DNA of 23,222 nt from Methylophilales bacterium UBA4017 (GTDB lineage: Bacteria; Pseudomonadota; Gammaproteobacteria; Burkholderiales; Methylophilaceae): positions 1-23,222 of the forward strand of contig DGAZ01000024.1 of assembly GCA_002384685.1 (NCBI GenBank), given 5' to 3'. Shown here piece after piece: positions 14,082-21,596 of the stretch. The notes below the pieces were generated by a model. That model saw nothing but the letters and a program-made list of their open reading frames with translations. It was not told the DNA's origin and searched no databases. How positions within the stretch are numbered: position 1 is the first letter of the stretch; every line of letters starts with the position of its first letter. The translations under genes and the position numbers were made by a program.

Positions 14082-15470
14082 ATGCGCTCAAAATTCGAAA
14101 AGGTAACACTTATTTTTATTGGTAGTCTCCTCGGTATCTTGATTAGCGTCAATTTACCAGTCTTTGCAGACAAAACCAAATCCTCCGATCTTCCCATAGA
14201 GGATCTTAGAACATTTGCTGAAGTTTTTGGAAAGATAAAAACTGACTACGTGGAAGTTGTTGAAGACAAAAAACTTCTAAGCGAGGCATTAACGGGTATG
14301 CTATCCGGGCTAGATCCTCATTCAACTTACTTAGATTTAGACCACTTTAAGGATTTGCAACAAGGGACCTCAGGAGAGTTTGGCGGCCTAGGCATTGAAG
14401 TTGGTATGGAAGATGGGTTTGTTAAAGTAATATCACCGATTGAAGATACCCCTGCATATGATGCTGGATTAAAAAGTGGTGACTTAATCATGAAGCTTGA
14501 TGAAACCTTAGTTAAAGGATTAAATCTTAATGACGCTGTAAAGCTAATGCGAGGTAAGCCAGGGACACCCATCAACCTTCAAGTTCTTCGCAAAGGGGTT
14601 GATACTCCTATTGATATTAAGATTGTTAGAGCACAAATAAAAACTAAAAGTGTTAAAGCAAAGATGATTGAGCCAAATTATGGTTACGTTAGAGTCACAC
14701 AATTTCAAGAAAGAACTGGGGAAGACCTAGCTGATGCATTGCAAAAATTGTGGAAGGAAAATAAACATCCATTGAATGGTTTAATTCTTGATATGCGCAA
14801 CAACCCGGGAGGGCTATTAAATTCAGCTGTTGCTGTTTCAGCTGCATTTTTAAATGAGGGTGATTTAGTCGTCTATACAGAAGGCCGGGCTCCTGACTCC
14901 AAGATGCATCTGACAACGATTCCAGAAAATTTTATTAGGGATAATCCACAAAAAAATAACTATATCAATAAATTGCCACTGGGCTATAAAAATACGCCAT
15001 TAGTTGTGTTGGTAAATAATGGGTCTGCTTCCGCTTCAGAGATTGTTGCTGGAGCCCTCCAAGATCATAAAAGAGCCCTTGTTGTAGGGACAAGAAGTTT
15101 TGGTAAGGGGTCAGTGCAAAGTATATTACCAATGAATAACGGTACTGCTATTAAACTAACAACAGCAAGATACTTCACTCCTAATGGCAGATCAATTCAA
15201 GCAAAAGGTATCGATCCAGACATTATTATTGAGGATGGCAATCAAGATATCCCTGTAATGCGTGAAGCTGATCTAACGAACCGACTCTCAAATCCTGAAG
15301 AAAAAAATAATCGTAAAGCGTCTGAGGATGATGCAGAAAAAAAACCTACGAGCGACGGGGGTGAAGCCTTAAGAAATTACAAGCCAATAGAGCTAGGTGG
15401 TCAAGATGACAAGCAATACGCAGAAGCTGTAAAAATTCTTAAGGATATTGACCGGTATCAAAAAAATTAA
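14082..15470 (+). CDS. ctpA: S41 family carboxyl-terminal processing protease
   Basis: 462 residues. An N-terminal hydrophobic segment (about 9-29) exports it or anchors it on the periplasmic side. A PDZ domain follows (about 95-185, with GGLGIEVG and DLIMKLDE), then the S41 catalytic core. The Ser-Lys dyad is S317 in NNGSASASEIV and K342 in RSFGKGSVQ, 25 residues apart as in E. coli Tsp. LDMRNNPGGLL (236-246) is the conserved strand-loop before it. The C-terminal part from about 390 is charged and low in complexity. Such proteases trim or degrade periplasmic and lipoprotein substrates. It heads a short plus-strand set with coq7 (31-base gap) and DUF2322, divergent from the SelW-like gene. 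Confidence 0.95.
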   Translation: MRSKFEKVTLIFIGSLLGILISVNLPVFADKTKSSDLPIEDLRTFAEVFGKIKTDYVEVVEDKKLLSEALTGMLSGLDPHSTYLDLDHFKDLQQGTSGEFGGLGIEVGMEDGFVKVISPIEDTPAYDAGLKSGDLIMKLDETLVKGLNLNDAVKLMRGKPGTPINLQVLRKGVDTPIDIKIVRAQIKTKSVKAKMIEPNYGYVRVTQFQERTGEDLADALQKLWKENKHPLNGLILDMRNNPGGLLNSAVAVSAAFLNEGDLVVYTEGRAPDSKMHLTTIPENFIRDNPQKNNYINKLPLGYKNTPLVVLVNNGSASASEIVAGALQDHKRALVVGTRSFGKGSVQSILPMNNGTAIKLTTARYFTPNGRSIQAKGIDPDIIIEDGNQDIPVMREADLTNRLSNPEEKNNRKASEDDAEKKPTSDGGEALRNYKPIELGGQDDKQYAEAVKILKDIDRYQKN

Positions 15471-15501
15471 CGGGGAAATTGAGCTCACAACCTAAAATAC
15501 T

Positions 15502-16125
15502 ATGCTCGATAAAATATTAATAGAAATTGACAGAGCACTTAAGACGCTCACAGTAGAGCCTGTAGCAAAGAGGGTCCGTCCAGATTTTTCCATCAAAGAC
15601 AATAGCTCAATTGCTCAAAACAATAAAAAAATCAACGCTCAGTTCATGAGAGTTAATCATTCTGGAGAAATATGCGCTCAAGCGCTTTATCGAGGTCAGC
15701 TTTTCTTTAATAAAAATTCTTTAATTAAATCAGAGCTGGAGAAAGCGGCCGATGAAGAAGTTGACCATCTTGCCTGGTGTAACCTAAGAATCAAGGAATT
15801 AGGTGGTCAAACAAGCAAGCTTAACCCTTTTTTATATTCAGGCTCTTTTGTCATTGGTGCAATTACTAGCTTTATAGATGAGAAATCTAATCTTGGGTTT
15901 TTAGCAGAAACAGAGAAGCAAGTAGCATCACATTTATCTGGCCACCTTGAGCGCGTAGACAAGAGTGATATAAAAACCATTCGCATATTAGAGGCTATGA
16001 AAGCAGATGAAGAGGGTCATGAGAATTCAGCAATCAAAATGGGGGCTAAAGAACTTCCACTGTTAACAAAAAAAATTATGGCAAAAGCTTCAAAATTGAT
16101 GACAAAAACTACTTTTTATATATGA
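15502..16125 (+). CDS. coq7: 2-polyprenyl-3-methyl-6-methoxy-1,4-benzoquinone hydroxylase
   Basis: 207 residues, a di-iron four-helix hydroxylase catalysing the penultimate hydroxylation of ubiquinone synthesis at the inner membrane. All six iron ligands are visible: E56 (HSGEICAQ), E86 and H89 (DEEVDHL), E138 (ETEKQVASHL), E170 and H173 (DEEGHE). The FMRVNHSGE start of the core and LNPFLYSGSFVIGAITSF are typical of the bacterial Coq7 form. Ubiquinone synthesis fits the respiratory character of the window. No strong ribosome binding site precedes the ATG. The gene ends seven bases before DUF2322, so the two are probably co-transcribed. Confidence 0.96.
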   Translation: MLDKILIEIDRALKTLTVEPVAKRVRPDFSIKDNSSIAQNNKKINAQFMRVNHSGEICAQALYRGQLFFNKNSLIKSELEKAADEEVDHLAWCNLRIKELGGQTSKLNPFLYSGSFVIGAITSFIDEKSNLGFLAETEKQVASHLSGHLERVDKSDIKTIRILEAMKADEEGHENSAIKMGAKELPLLTKKIMAKASKLMTKTTFYI

Positions 16126-16132
16126 TGAGAAC

Positions 16133-16447
16133 ATGCAAAAATTTAAAGACATATTAGAAACCCTTGAAGATGCAACCCATGTCAAAACTATTCAATTGTT
16201 TGACACAGATAAAAATTTAATCTCCACTATACAAAGCAAGCCTGGTACGCTTGGATCCATTCGCGTTTACCATCATCTATGGAAGACTTTTGGAATGATT
16301 GATGTGAATGCGGCTATTGAAGGAATTGACTTGTATTCAGAGCATGCTGAAAATGCTCAAAATAACCCTGGAAGACATCCAAATATAGACATCTTAATGA
16401 ATGTAATTGAAAATGAAGAAGTTTTAACCGTAAAAATAATTAAGTAA
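16133..16447 (+). CDS. DUF2322 family protein
   Basis: 104 residues, soluble, no signal. It matches the small DUF2322 family: an N-terminal leucine-rich segment with LFDTDKNLIS, then KPGTLGSIRVYHHLW (about 36-50), INAAIEG-like helix VNAAIEGIDLYSEHAENA, and PGRHPNID (78-85). The function is unknown; histidines in YHH, SEH and GRH are notable because they recur in the family and could form a site. It follows coq7 by seven bases with GATGAG before the ATG, and its 3' end overlaps the convergent OsmC-like gene by eight bases. Confidence 0.75.
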   Translation: MQKFKDILETLEDATHVKTIQLFDTDKNLISTIQSKPGTLGSIRVYHHLWKTFGMIDVNAAIEGIDLYSEHAENAQNNPGRHPNIDILMNVIENEEVLTVKIIK

Positions 16448-16868
16448 TTTCTTTTAGGTTTATGATTCTGTAATCATGCGTTATTTCCACACTTTTACTC
16501 ATCATAATGGTTGCGGAACAATATTTTTCCGCTGATAGCCGAATTGCTCTCTCAACAGAGCCTTCATCCAAATCATTGCCTTCAATCATAAACCTTATAT
16601 GAATTTTAGTAAAAACCTTAGGTGCTTCGCTTGCTCTTTCAGCACTTATAAGCGCTTCGCAACTCTTAATGGATTGCCTAGATTTCTTCAGTATTGTAAC
16701 TACATCAAATGATGTGCAGCCCCCCATACCTAGTAACATTAACTCCATCGGCCTCATGCCCTTATTCTCGCCGCCCAATTCTTTTGGTCCGTCCATCATT
16801 ACCTGATGTCCAGAATCAGACTCGCCACGAAAATTTACCTTGTCAATCCATTTAATTTTAGCCTTCAT
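16440..16868 (-). CDS. OsmC/Ohr family protein (YhfA-like)
   Basis: 142 residues of the OsmC fold. The redox cysteine pair is visible: C51 in MLLGMGGCTSFDVV and C117 in SAEKYCSAT. R39 and E42 (GMRPMELML) sit where the family places residues that polarise the peroxidatic cysteine. It resembles the YhfA-like subgroup more than classical Ohr, so a thiol peroxidase or related role is plausible but the substrate is unknown. It is the last gene of the tas-like/bioA/dacB/FKBP operon; its ATG directly follows the FKBP stop. Confidence 0.85.
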   Translation of the reverse strand: MKAKIKWIDKVNFRGESDSGHQVMMDGPKELGGENKGMRPMELMLLGMGGCTSFDVVTILKKSRQSIKSCEALISAERASEAPKVFTKIHIRFMIEGNDLDEGSVERAIRLSAEKYCSATIMMSKSVEITHDYRIINLKEIT

Positions 16869-17321
16869 CTATTCAATTCCAAGAAGCTCCACATCAAAAA
16901 TTAAGTCAGCATTTGGCGGAATAACGCTCCCCGCACCCCTAGTCCCATATCCCATATCTGATGGAATAATTATGGTTCTTGAGCCACCTATCTTCATTCC
17001 TGCAAATCCTTGGTCCCACCCTTTAATAACTTGTCCAACGCCAAGAACAAAAGTGAATGGCTCCCCTCTGTCTTTAGAGCTATCAAACTTGTTACCTTTG
17101 TTACTGTTAGCATTAACGTCATATAACCACCCTGTATAATGAACGGTCACTGTTAGCCCCTTTTCTGCTTCTCGCCCTTCTCCTACCATGGTGTCAGTTG
17201 TTACAAAGTCAGTCATTTTATTTTCCTTTTTTATTTGTTCTTCAAGTTTAATTTCAATCGCCCAAGTCAAACTTGAGCTTATTAAGAGCATCATAGCAAT
17301 TACAAATTTCATCACCGTCAT
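16869..17321 (-). CDS. FKBP-type peptidyl-prolyl isomerase, with signal peptide
   Basis: 150 residues. An N-terminal signal peptide (1-21, ending SSLTWA) and a short charged linker precede one FKBP domain (about 40-150). Active-site residues are present: Y62, F79-D80, V98-I99, W102 and Y125 (HYTGW, KFDSS, GQVIKGWDQG, GYGTRG). The exported form would assist proline isomerisation in the periplasm. Two starts are close together, residue 1 and Met4. GAGG lies only about two bases before the first but about eleven before Met4. A third start, Met36 (17214-17216), has a good AAGGA site and would give a 115-residue cytosolic FKBP of normal family length. The gene is 16 bases after dacB and abuts the OsmC-like gene. 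Confidence 0.92.
   Translation of the reverse strand: MTVMKFVIAMMLLISSSLTWAIEIKLEEQIKKENKMTDFVTTDTMVGEGREAEKGLTVTVHYTGWLYDVNANSNKGNKFDSSKDRGEPFTFVLGVGQVIKGWDQGFAGMKIGGSRTIIIPSDMGYGTRGAGSVIPPNADLIFDVELLGIE
17224..17228 (-). promoter_or_regulatory. Internal ribosome binding site before Met36 of the FKBP gene
   Basis: Minus-strand AAGGA lies seven bases before the in-frame ATG at 17216, better placed than the site at the upstream start. Initiation here would give an FKBP without the signal peptide, beginning MTDFVTTD, like cytosolic family members. Confidence 0.5.
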
Positions 17322-17337
17322 TACCTCGTGTTAATTT

Positions 17338-18732
17338 CTAATAATTCAACCCTATTAAATCGTCAATAAAAGGTTGGGCTTTATTTGCTTTATTTCCATT
17401 CATAATAAAAACAAAGGCAAGCATATCACCTTCATTATTTAAAAAAAATCCCGCAATACTAACAACATCCTTTAATGATCCTGTCTTAAAATGTCCTTTC
17501 TGCTTGAATTTATCTGACTGCATTCTATCCGTAAGAGTGCCGTCTATCGAAGCTATTGGAAAAGACGCTATCATTTCAGGCATCAACGGGTCATTGTATA
17601 TTTTTTGTAGAGTTTGCAAAAGTTGATTAGAGCTTATTTTTATATTTCTTGAAAGCCCTGCCCCATTATCCACAAAAAAATTTTTAAAGGTTAGTCCTTC
17701 TCGTTGCAACCATCTATTTATATATTCATTAACCATATCTTCAGTTGGCCTAATACCACTGACCTCCCTAATAACTGTTAACATTAAATTTCTTGCCATT
17801 AAATTTAAACTAAATTTATTAGTATCTCTTATTAGTTCGCTGACTGGCCTTGAGTAGTGAGTACTTATCACTTTTTTATTCGCCATTTCCTCGTAGGTTT
17901 TTTTTACGTGTCCGCTATATGCCCCCCCATTTCTCAACCATATTTCTTTGAAGACTTCGTGAAAGTAAAGTGAGTTTTCAAGCAAAGCCAGATCAATTTC
18001 CTTGCCAATACATTGATTGCTAAAGCTTCCGGAGAACCTTATATTTTCAGTGTCTATTATTTCAATCCCAAGTAGTGATTTCCAATTGGCACATGGTCGA
18101 TTATTATTTTTTAGACCGTTGATAATCCTTAGCTGGCTTAAATACGGTTCGAAAATAATTTTAACTTTGTCCTTCACAGGATAAAATTTAAAATTAATCG
18201 TATTGCTTTGTAAGCTTATTGGACTTGGGAGCACGTTATAAGCTCTGAAAGGACTACTATCAAAGTTCATTTTATTGGGCATAGCCCCAAAAAAACTGTA
18301 ATCCAATACCAGGTTACCGTTAATATTTTTTATTCCGAGTCTTTGAATTTCTCTAACCATTTTTTCAAGATCAGCAATGGAAAAGGATGCGTCACCAGTT
18401 CCGCTAAAAATTAAATCTCCATTTAAAGTAGCTTCATCAATCCTCCCGGTATAGGAAAATTCTGATCGCCATTTGTAATTTGGGCCTAAATCTTTCAATG
18501 CAATAAAAGTGCTATAGATCTTAACCAATGAAGCCGTATTAAATAAAGTTTCTGCATTATGACTAATAATTGGCTTAGCCTTGTCTGACAAGTTTTGTAT
18601 GGCAAAGCTATAGCTTTCTTGATCAAAGCGATACTTATGATTGAGACTTTTAATATTTTTAGGAAGTTCCGCATAAAGATTGACCGGAAAAAATACAGCT
18701 AAACCTATCGCAAAAATGGTGTCTCTAAGCAT
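17338..18732 (-). CDS. dacB: D-alanyl-D-alanine carboxypeptidase/endopeptidase (PBP4 type)
   Basis: 464 residues, a class C penicillin-binding protein that trims or cuts peptidoglycan cross-links in the periplasm. A signal peptide covers 1-21 (ending NLYA). The three active-site motifs are present: S68-L-V-K71 (NTASLVKIYS), S308-L-N310 (KFSLNLMAR) and K416-T-G418 (HFKTGSLKD). The long insertion between the first two motifs is normal for PBP4 and holds the extra domains of this family. Its start overlaps the bioA stop by eight bases, so it is in one operon with bioA upstream and the FKBP gene downstream. Confidence 0.94.
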   Translation of the reverse strand: MLRDTIFAIGLAVFFPVNLYAELPKNIKSLNHKYRFDQESYSFAIQNLSDKAKPIISHNAETLFNTASLVKIYSTFIALKDLGPNYKWRSEFSYTGRIDEATLNGDLIFSGTGDASFSIADLEKMVREIQRLGIKNINGNLVLDYSFFGAMPNKMNFDSSPFRAYNVLPSPISLQSNTINFKFYPVKDKVKIIFEPYLSQLRIINGLKNNNRPCANWKSLLGIEIIDTENIRFSGSFSNQCIGKEIDLALLENSLYFHEVFKEIWLRNGGAYSGHVKKTYEEMANKKVISTHYSRPVSELIRDTNKFSLNLMARNLMLTVIREVSGIRPTEDMVNEYINRWLQREGLTFKNFFVDNGAGLSRNIKISSNQLLQTLQKIYNDPLMPEMIASFPIASIDGTLTDRMQSDKFKQKGHFKTGSLKDVVSIAGFFLNNEGDMLAFVFIMNGNKANKAQPFIDDLIGLNY

Positions 18733-20047
18733 AGCGTTTGATTGCTTCTTCTGAAGTTTTTACCATATGCCTCATTTCTAGGTCATTAATCGTATAAGGC
18801 GGCATAAAATAGATGGTCCGATTTATTGGTCTTATAAAAAGACCATTAGCAACGCAAGACTGAATTACTTTCTGAATATTGACGTTATTGTTTAGTTCAA
18901 AAGCCCAAATCATCCCTATGTTCCTAAAATGACTAATGGGGAGATCTTTGTGACTTTCAAATAGCTTGTTAATTTTTTTTGCTTTGATTGCATTATTACC
19001 TATCACATCATTATCCTTAAAGATTGATAATGTGCCGAGGGCCGCACTACATGCCAAAGGATTCCCTGTATAGCTATGTGAATGAAGAAATCCTTTTCTT
19101 ACGTCTTTATGGTAAAAAGCTTCGTAAATTTCATCTTTTGTTAATGTAACTGAAAGTGGAAGGTATCCTCCAGTAAGGCCTTTGGAAAGGCATAAGAAGT
19201 CGGGTGTAATATTTGCATATTGATGCGCAAATAACTTCCCCGTTCTCCCGAAACCAACAGCAATTTCATCCACAATCATATGGATATCATACTCATTGCA
19301 AAGGCTTCTAATATCTTTTAAATACTGTTTGTCATAAATACCCATGCCTGAAGCGCATTGGACAAGGGGCTCTAAAATAAAACTTGAAATTAAATGGGCT
19401 TTTTCATCAAAAAGTTTTTTTACCTTATCGACTTGAGCTGATGTAAATTCCTTAATAGATTCATTTGGCGCTTTAAGACGCCAGTCGGGTGAATCGACCT
19501 GCAAATGCTTTTGCATTAACTGGCTGTAATGCTCTCTAAAAATAGGTACGTCAGTTACTGATAAAGCTCCCAATGTTTCACCGTGGTAACTATTTTGCAA
19601 ATAAACAATTTTGACTTTCTGTGTTTTACCTTTTTCTCTCCAATAATGCGAACTCATTTTTAAAGCGATCTCAATCGCATTGGCGCCATCACTTCCATAA
19701 AAACAATGCCCAAGTCCAGTTAGCTCACTGAGCTGCTCAGACAAACTAATTACAGGCTCATGAGTCATGCCAGCAATCATAGAATGTTCAAGCTGATTTA
19801 ATTGTTTACTGACAAAGGCTTTTATTATCTTATTGTTGTGTCCAAATAAATTTACCCACCACGAACTTGTTGCATCAAGGTATTTTTTTCCTTCAAAATC
19901 TATAAGCCAAGAGCCTCGGCCCTTTGCAATAGGAATAAGAAGCTGCTTTTCATAATGCTTCATTTGTGAGCATGGGTGCCATACAGACTTCAAGCTTCTT
20001 TTAACAATTGATTTATTCTTCATAACTATGGTGCTGGGTTCATACAT
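18725..20047 (-). CDS. bioA: Adenosylmethionine-8-amino-7-oxononanoate aminotransferase
   Basis: 440 residues as drawn, a PLP enzyme that makes 7,8-diaminopelargonate in biotin synthesis. The PLP lysine is K289 in LSKGLTGGYLPLS, with VDEIAVGFGRTG (259-270) before it and YGSDGANAIEIALK (117-130) binding the cofactor phosphate. WHPCSQM near the start and SSWWVNLFGH are BioA-type substrate residues. The start may be Met9 (20021-20023), two bases after the stop of the upstream reductase gene. It gives MKNKSIVKRSLKSVWHP, closer to family length, whereas the longer start overlaps the reductase by 22 bases. Neither has a strong ribosome binding site. Other bio genes are not in the window. Confidence 0.94.
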   Translation of the reverse strand: MYEPSTIVMKNKSIVKRSLKSVWHPCSQMKHYEKQLLIPIAKGRGSWLIDFEGKKYLDATSSWWVNLFGHNNKIIKAFVSKQLNQLEHSMIAGMTHEPVISLSEQLSELTGLGHCFYGSDGANAIEIALKMSSHYWREKGKTQKVKIVYLQNSYHGETLGALSVTDVPIFREHYSQLMQKHLQVDSPDWRLKAPNESIKEFTSAQVDKVKKLFDEKAHLISSFILEPLVQCASGMGIYDKQYLKDIRSLCNEYDIHMIVDEIAVGFGRTGKLFAHQYANITPDFLCLSKGLTGGYLPLSVTLTKDEIYEAFYHKDVRKGFLHSHSYTGNPLACSAALGTLSIFKDNDVIGNNAIKAKKINKLFESHKDLPISHFRNIGMIWAFELNNNVNIQKVIQSCVANGLFIRPINRTIYFMPPYTINDLEMRHMVKTSEEAIKRYA

Positions 20048-21093
20048 CTAAGATGTATATCATCAATTTTTTTTATTACACTGTCATCAAGCTTGAGTGC
20101 GTAAGCTTCTATATTTTCCTTAAGCTGGTTTATGGATGTAGCTCCGATAACGGTACTTTTCACAAACCATTGATGGTATACAAAAGACAGTGCCAAAGAT
20201 GTTGGGCTAACACCAATTTCTTTAGCTAATACTACATAGCTTGCTACTGCTTTCGGCACTCCTGGCTTATCGAACCTTTGAGCATAGCCTTTAAACAAAT
20301 TGACTCTTCCTCTTTCTTGAGGATTTTTTAGGTATTTCCCTGTTAGGTGCCCAAATCCAAGTGGCGAATATGGAAAAAAACTTACTCCCTCTCGGTACAT
20401 TATTTCTGTCAATCCTAATTCAGCAATTCGATTTAACAAGCTGTAATTATTTTGTACATTACAGATGACTGGTAATCCTTTTTCGCGGGCAATACGAATA
20501 AATTCCATTACCCCCCACGACCACTCATTAGATAAGGCAATAAAACGAGCCTTGCCTGATACAACTAATTCACCGAGCGTTGTTAGTTGCTCTTCTATTG
20601 AAACCCAATCAATTTTTATCCCGTCCTTATATTCCATCTCAGGATCAAACTTGTACTGTCCAAACATAGGGACATTTCTCTCGGGCCAATGAAGATATAA
20701 TAAATCAACATAATCAGTTTGCAGTCTTTGCAGTGACGCATCAACGGACTCAATAATATTATTTCGATCTAGAGATGAAGGCCCTCCTCTTATCCATGAC
20801 AAATCTCGCCTTGGTCCTGCTACTTTTGTAGAAAGAACAATATCTTCCCTTTTTTGATTTTTTAACCAATTCCCAACAATTACTTCTGTTTTTGTGTAGG
20901 TTTCAGATTTTGGAGGAACTGGATATAGCTCTGCTACATCTAGACTATTGATGCCTTGATCAATAGCAAAATCTAATTGCTGAAAAGCTTCTTCTTGGGT
21001 GTTTTGATCACCAAAGGTCATAGTACCCAAAGTGATGGGAGATACTAATAATGACGAATTTCCAACTGATCTATAATCTTTCTTTTCAAACAT
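20026..21093 (-). CDS. tas: Tas-like NADP(H)-dependent aldo/keto reductase
   Basis: 355 residues, an aldo/keto reductase of the Tas subgroup. The catalytic tetrad is complete: D52, Y57 (DVAELYPVPP), K90 (LSTKVAGPRRD) and H135 (LLYLHWPERN). The late blocks YSPLGFGHLTGKYL and TVIGATSINQLKENI match NADP-binding segments of this subgroup. The ending MNPAP resembles E. coli Tas, which ends YTYPAP. The natural substrate is unknown. It begins 165 bases from the divergent groES, so its promoter shares that gap, and it leads the operon that continues with bioA, dacB, FKBP and OsmC-like. Confidence 0.88.
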   Translation of the reverse strand: MFEKKDYRSVGNSSLLVSPITLGTMTFGDQNTQEEAFQQLDFAIDQGINSLDVAELYPVPPKSETYTKTEVIVGNWLKNQKREDIVLSTKVAGPRRDLSWIRGGPSSLDRNNIIESVDASLQRLQTDYVDLLYLHWPERNVPMFGQYKFDPEMEYKDGIKIDWVSIEEQLTTLGELVVSGKARFIALSNEWSWGVMEFIRIAREKGLPVICNVQNNYSLLNRIAELGLTEIMYREGVSFFPYSPLGFGHLTGKYLKNPQERGRVNLFKGYAQRFDKPGVPKAVASYVVLAKEIGVSPTSLALSFVYHQWFVKSTVIGATSINQLKENIEAYALKLDDSVIKKIDDIHLRCMNPAP

Positions 21094-21138
21094 TTTTTAT
21101 TAAAAACAATAATTTATAAAATAATTTATGCTTATGCC

Positions 21139-21168
21139 CTTGAATTTTGCAACATTCGTCCCTATTAT
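21139..21168 (+). promoter_or_regulatory. Overlapping sigma32-like and sigma70-like promoters of groESL
   Basis: CTTGAA (21139-21144) and CCCTAT (21160-21165), 15 bases apart, fit a heat-shock sigma32 promoter. In the same bases TTGAAT (21140-21145) and TATTAT (21163-21168), 17 bases apart, fit sigma70 (four and five of six). The start point would fall inside the adjoining CIRCE element. Confidence 0.6.
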
Positions 21169-21194
21169 TAGCACTCTATCAAGTTGAGTGCTAA
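21168..21194 (+). promoter_or_regulatory. CIRCE operator for the HrcA repressor
   Basis: TTAGCACTC (21168-21176) and GAGTGCTAA (21186-21194) form a perfect 9-base inverted repeat with a 9-base spacer, identical to the CIRCE consensus arms. It starts at the last base of the predicted -10 and lies 64 bases before the groES ATG, the standard place for HrcA repression of groESL. Confidence 0.97.
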
Positions 21195-21258
21195 TTTTGC
21201 ATTAGACTTTAGATAAATTTAAACAAACTTAAGAATACACTACTAGGAGAACTAACAA

Positions 21259-21549
21259 ATGAAAATTCGTCCTTTACATGATCGCGTTATTGTAAAGCGT
21301 CTCGAAGAAGAGCGTACAACAGCTTCAGGTATTGTTATACCAGAAAGCGCATCTGCTGAGAAACCAGACCAAGGAACAATAGAAGCTATTGGTAATGGAA
21401 AAGTTCTTGAAGATGGATCCATTAGAGCCTTGGATGTAAAAGTCGGTGACAAGGTACTTTTTGGGAAATATGCTGGGCAAGCAGTTAAAGTCGATGGTGA
21501 AGAACTTCTTGTTATGAGAGAAGAAGACATTATGGGCATTGTTGAATAA
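21259..21549 (+). CDS. groES: Co-chaperonin GroES
   Basis: 96 residues, the normal GroES length. It forms the heptameric lid of the GroEL folding chamber in the cytoplasm. MKIRPLHDRVIVKR at the start, the mobile loop ERTTASGIVIPESASAEKP (about 17-35), the GDKVLFGKYAG block and the ending MREEDIMGIVE are all standard. AGGAG (21245-21249) precedes the ATG by nine bases. It follows the CIRCE operator and is 47 bases before groEL in one operon. Confidence 0.99.
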   Translation: MKIRPLHDRVIVKRLEEERTTASGIVIPESASAEKPDQGTIEAIGNGKVLEDGSIRALDVKVGDKVLFGKYAGQAVKVDGEELLVMREEDIMGIVE

Positions 21550-21596
21550 ATCTTTAAGTTAACTAAATTAATTTATGAATACGGAGAAACAATAAC

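Noticed and set aside
21252..21539. Minus-strand frame of 95 codons antisense to groES
   Set aside because: It is the complement of groES; serine- and proline-rich composition is typical of a shadow frame.
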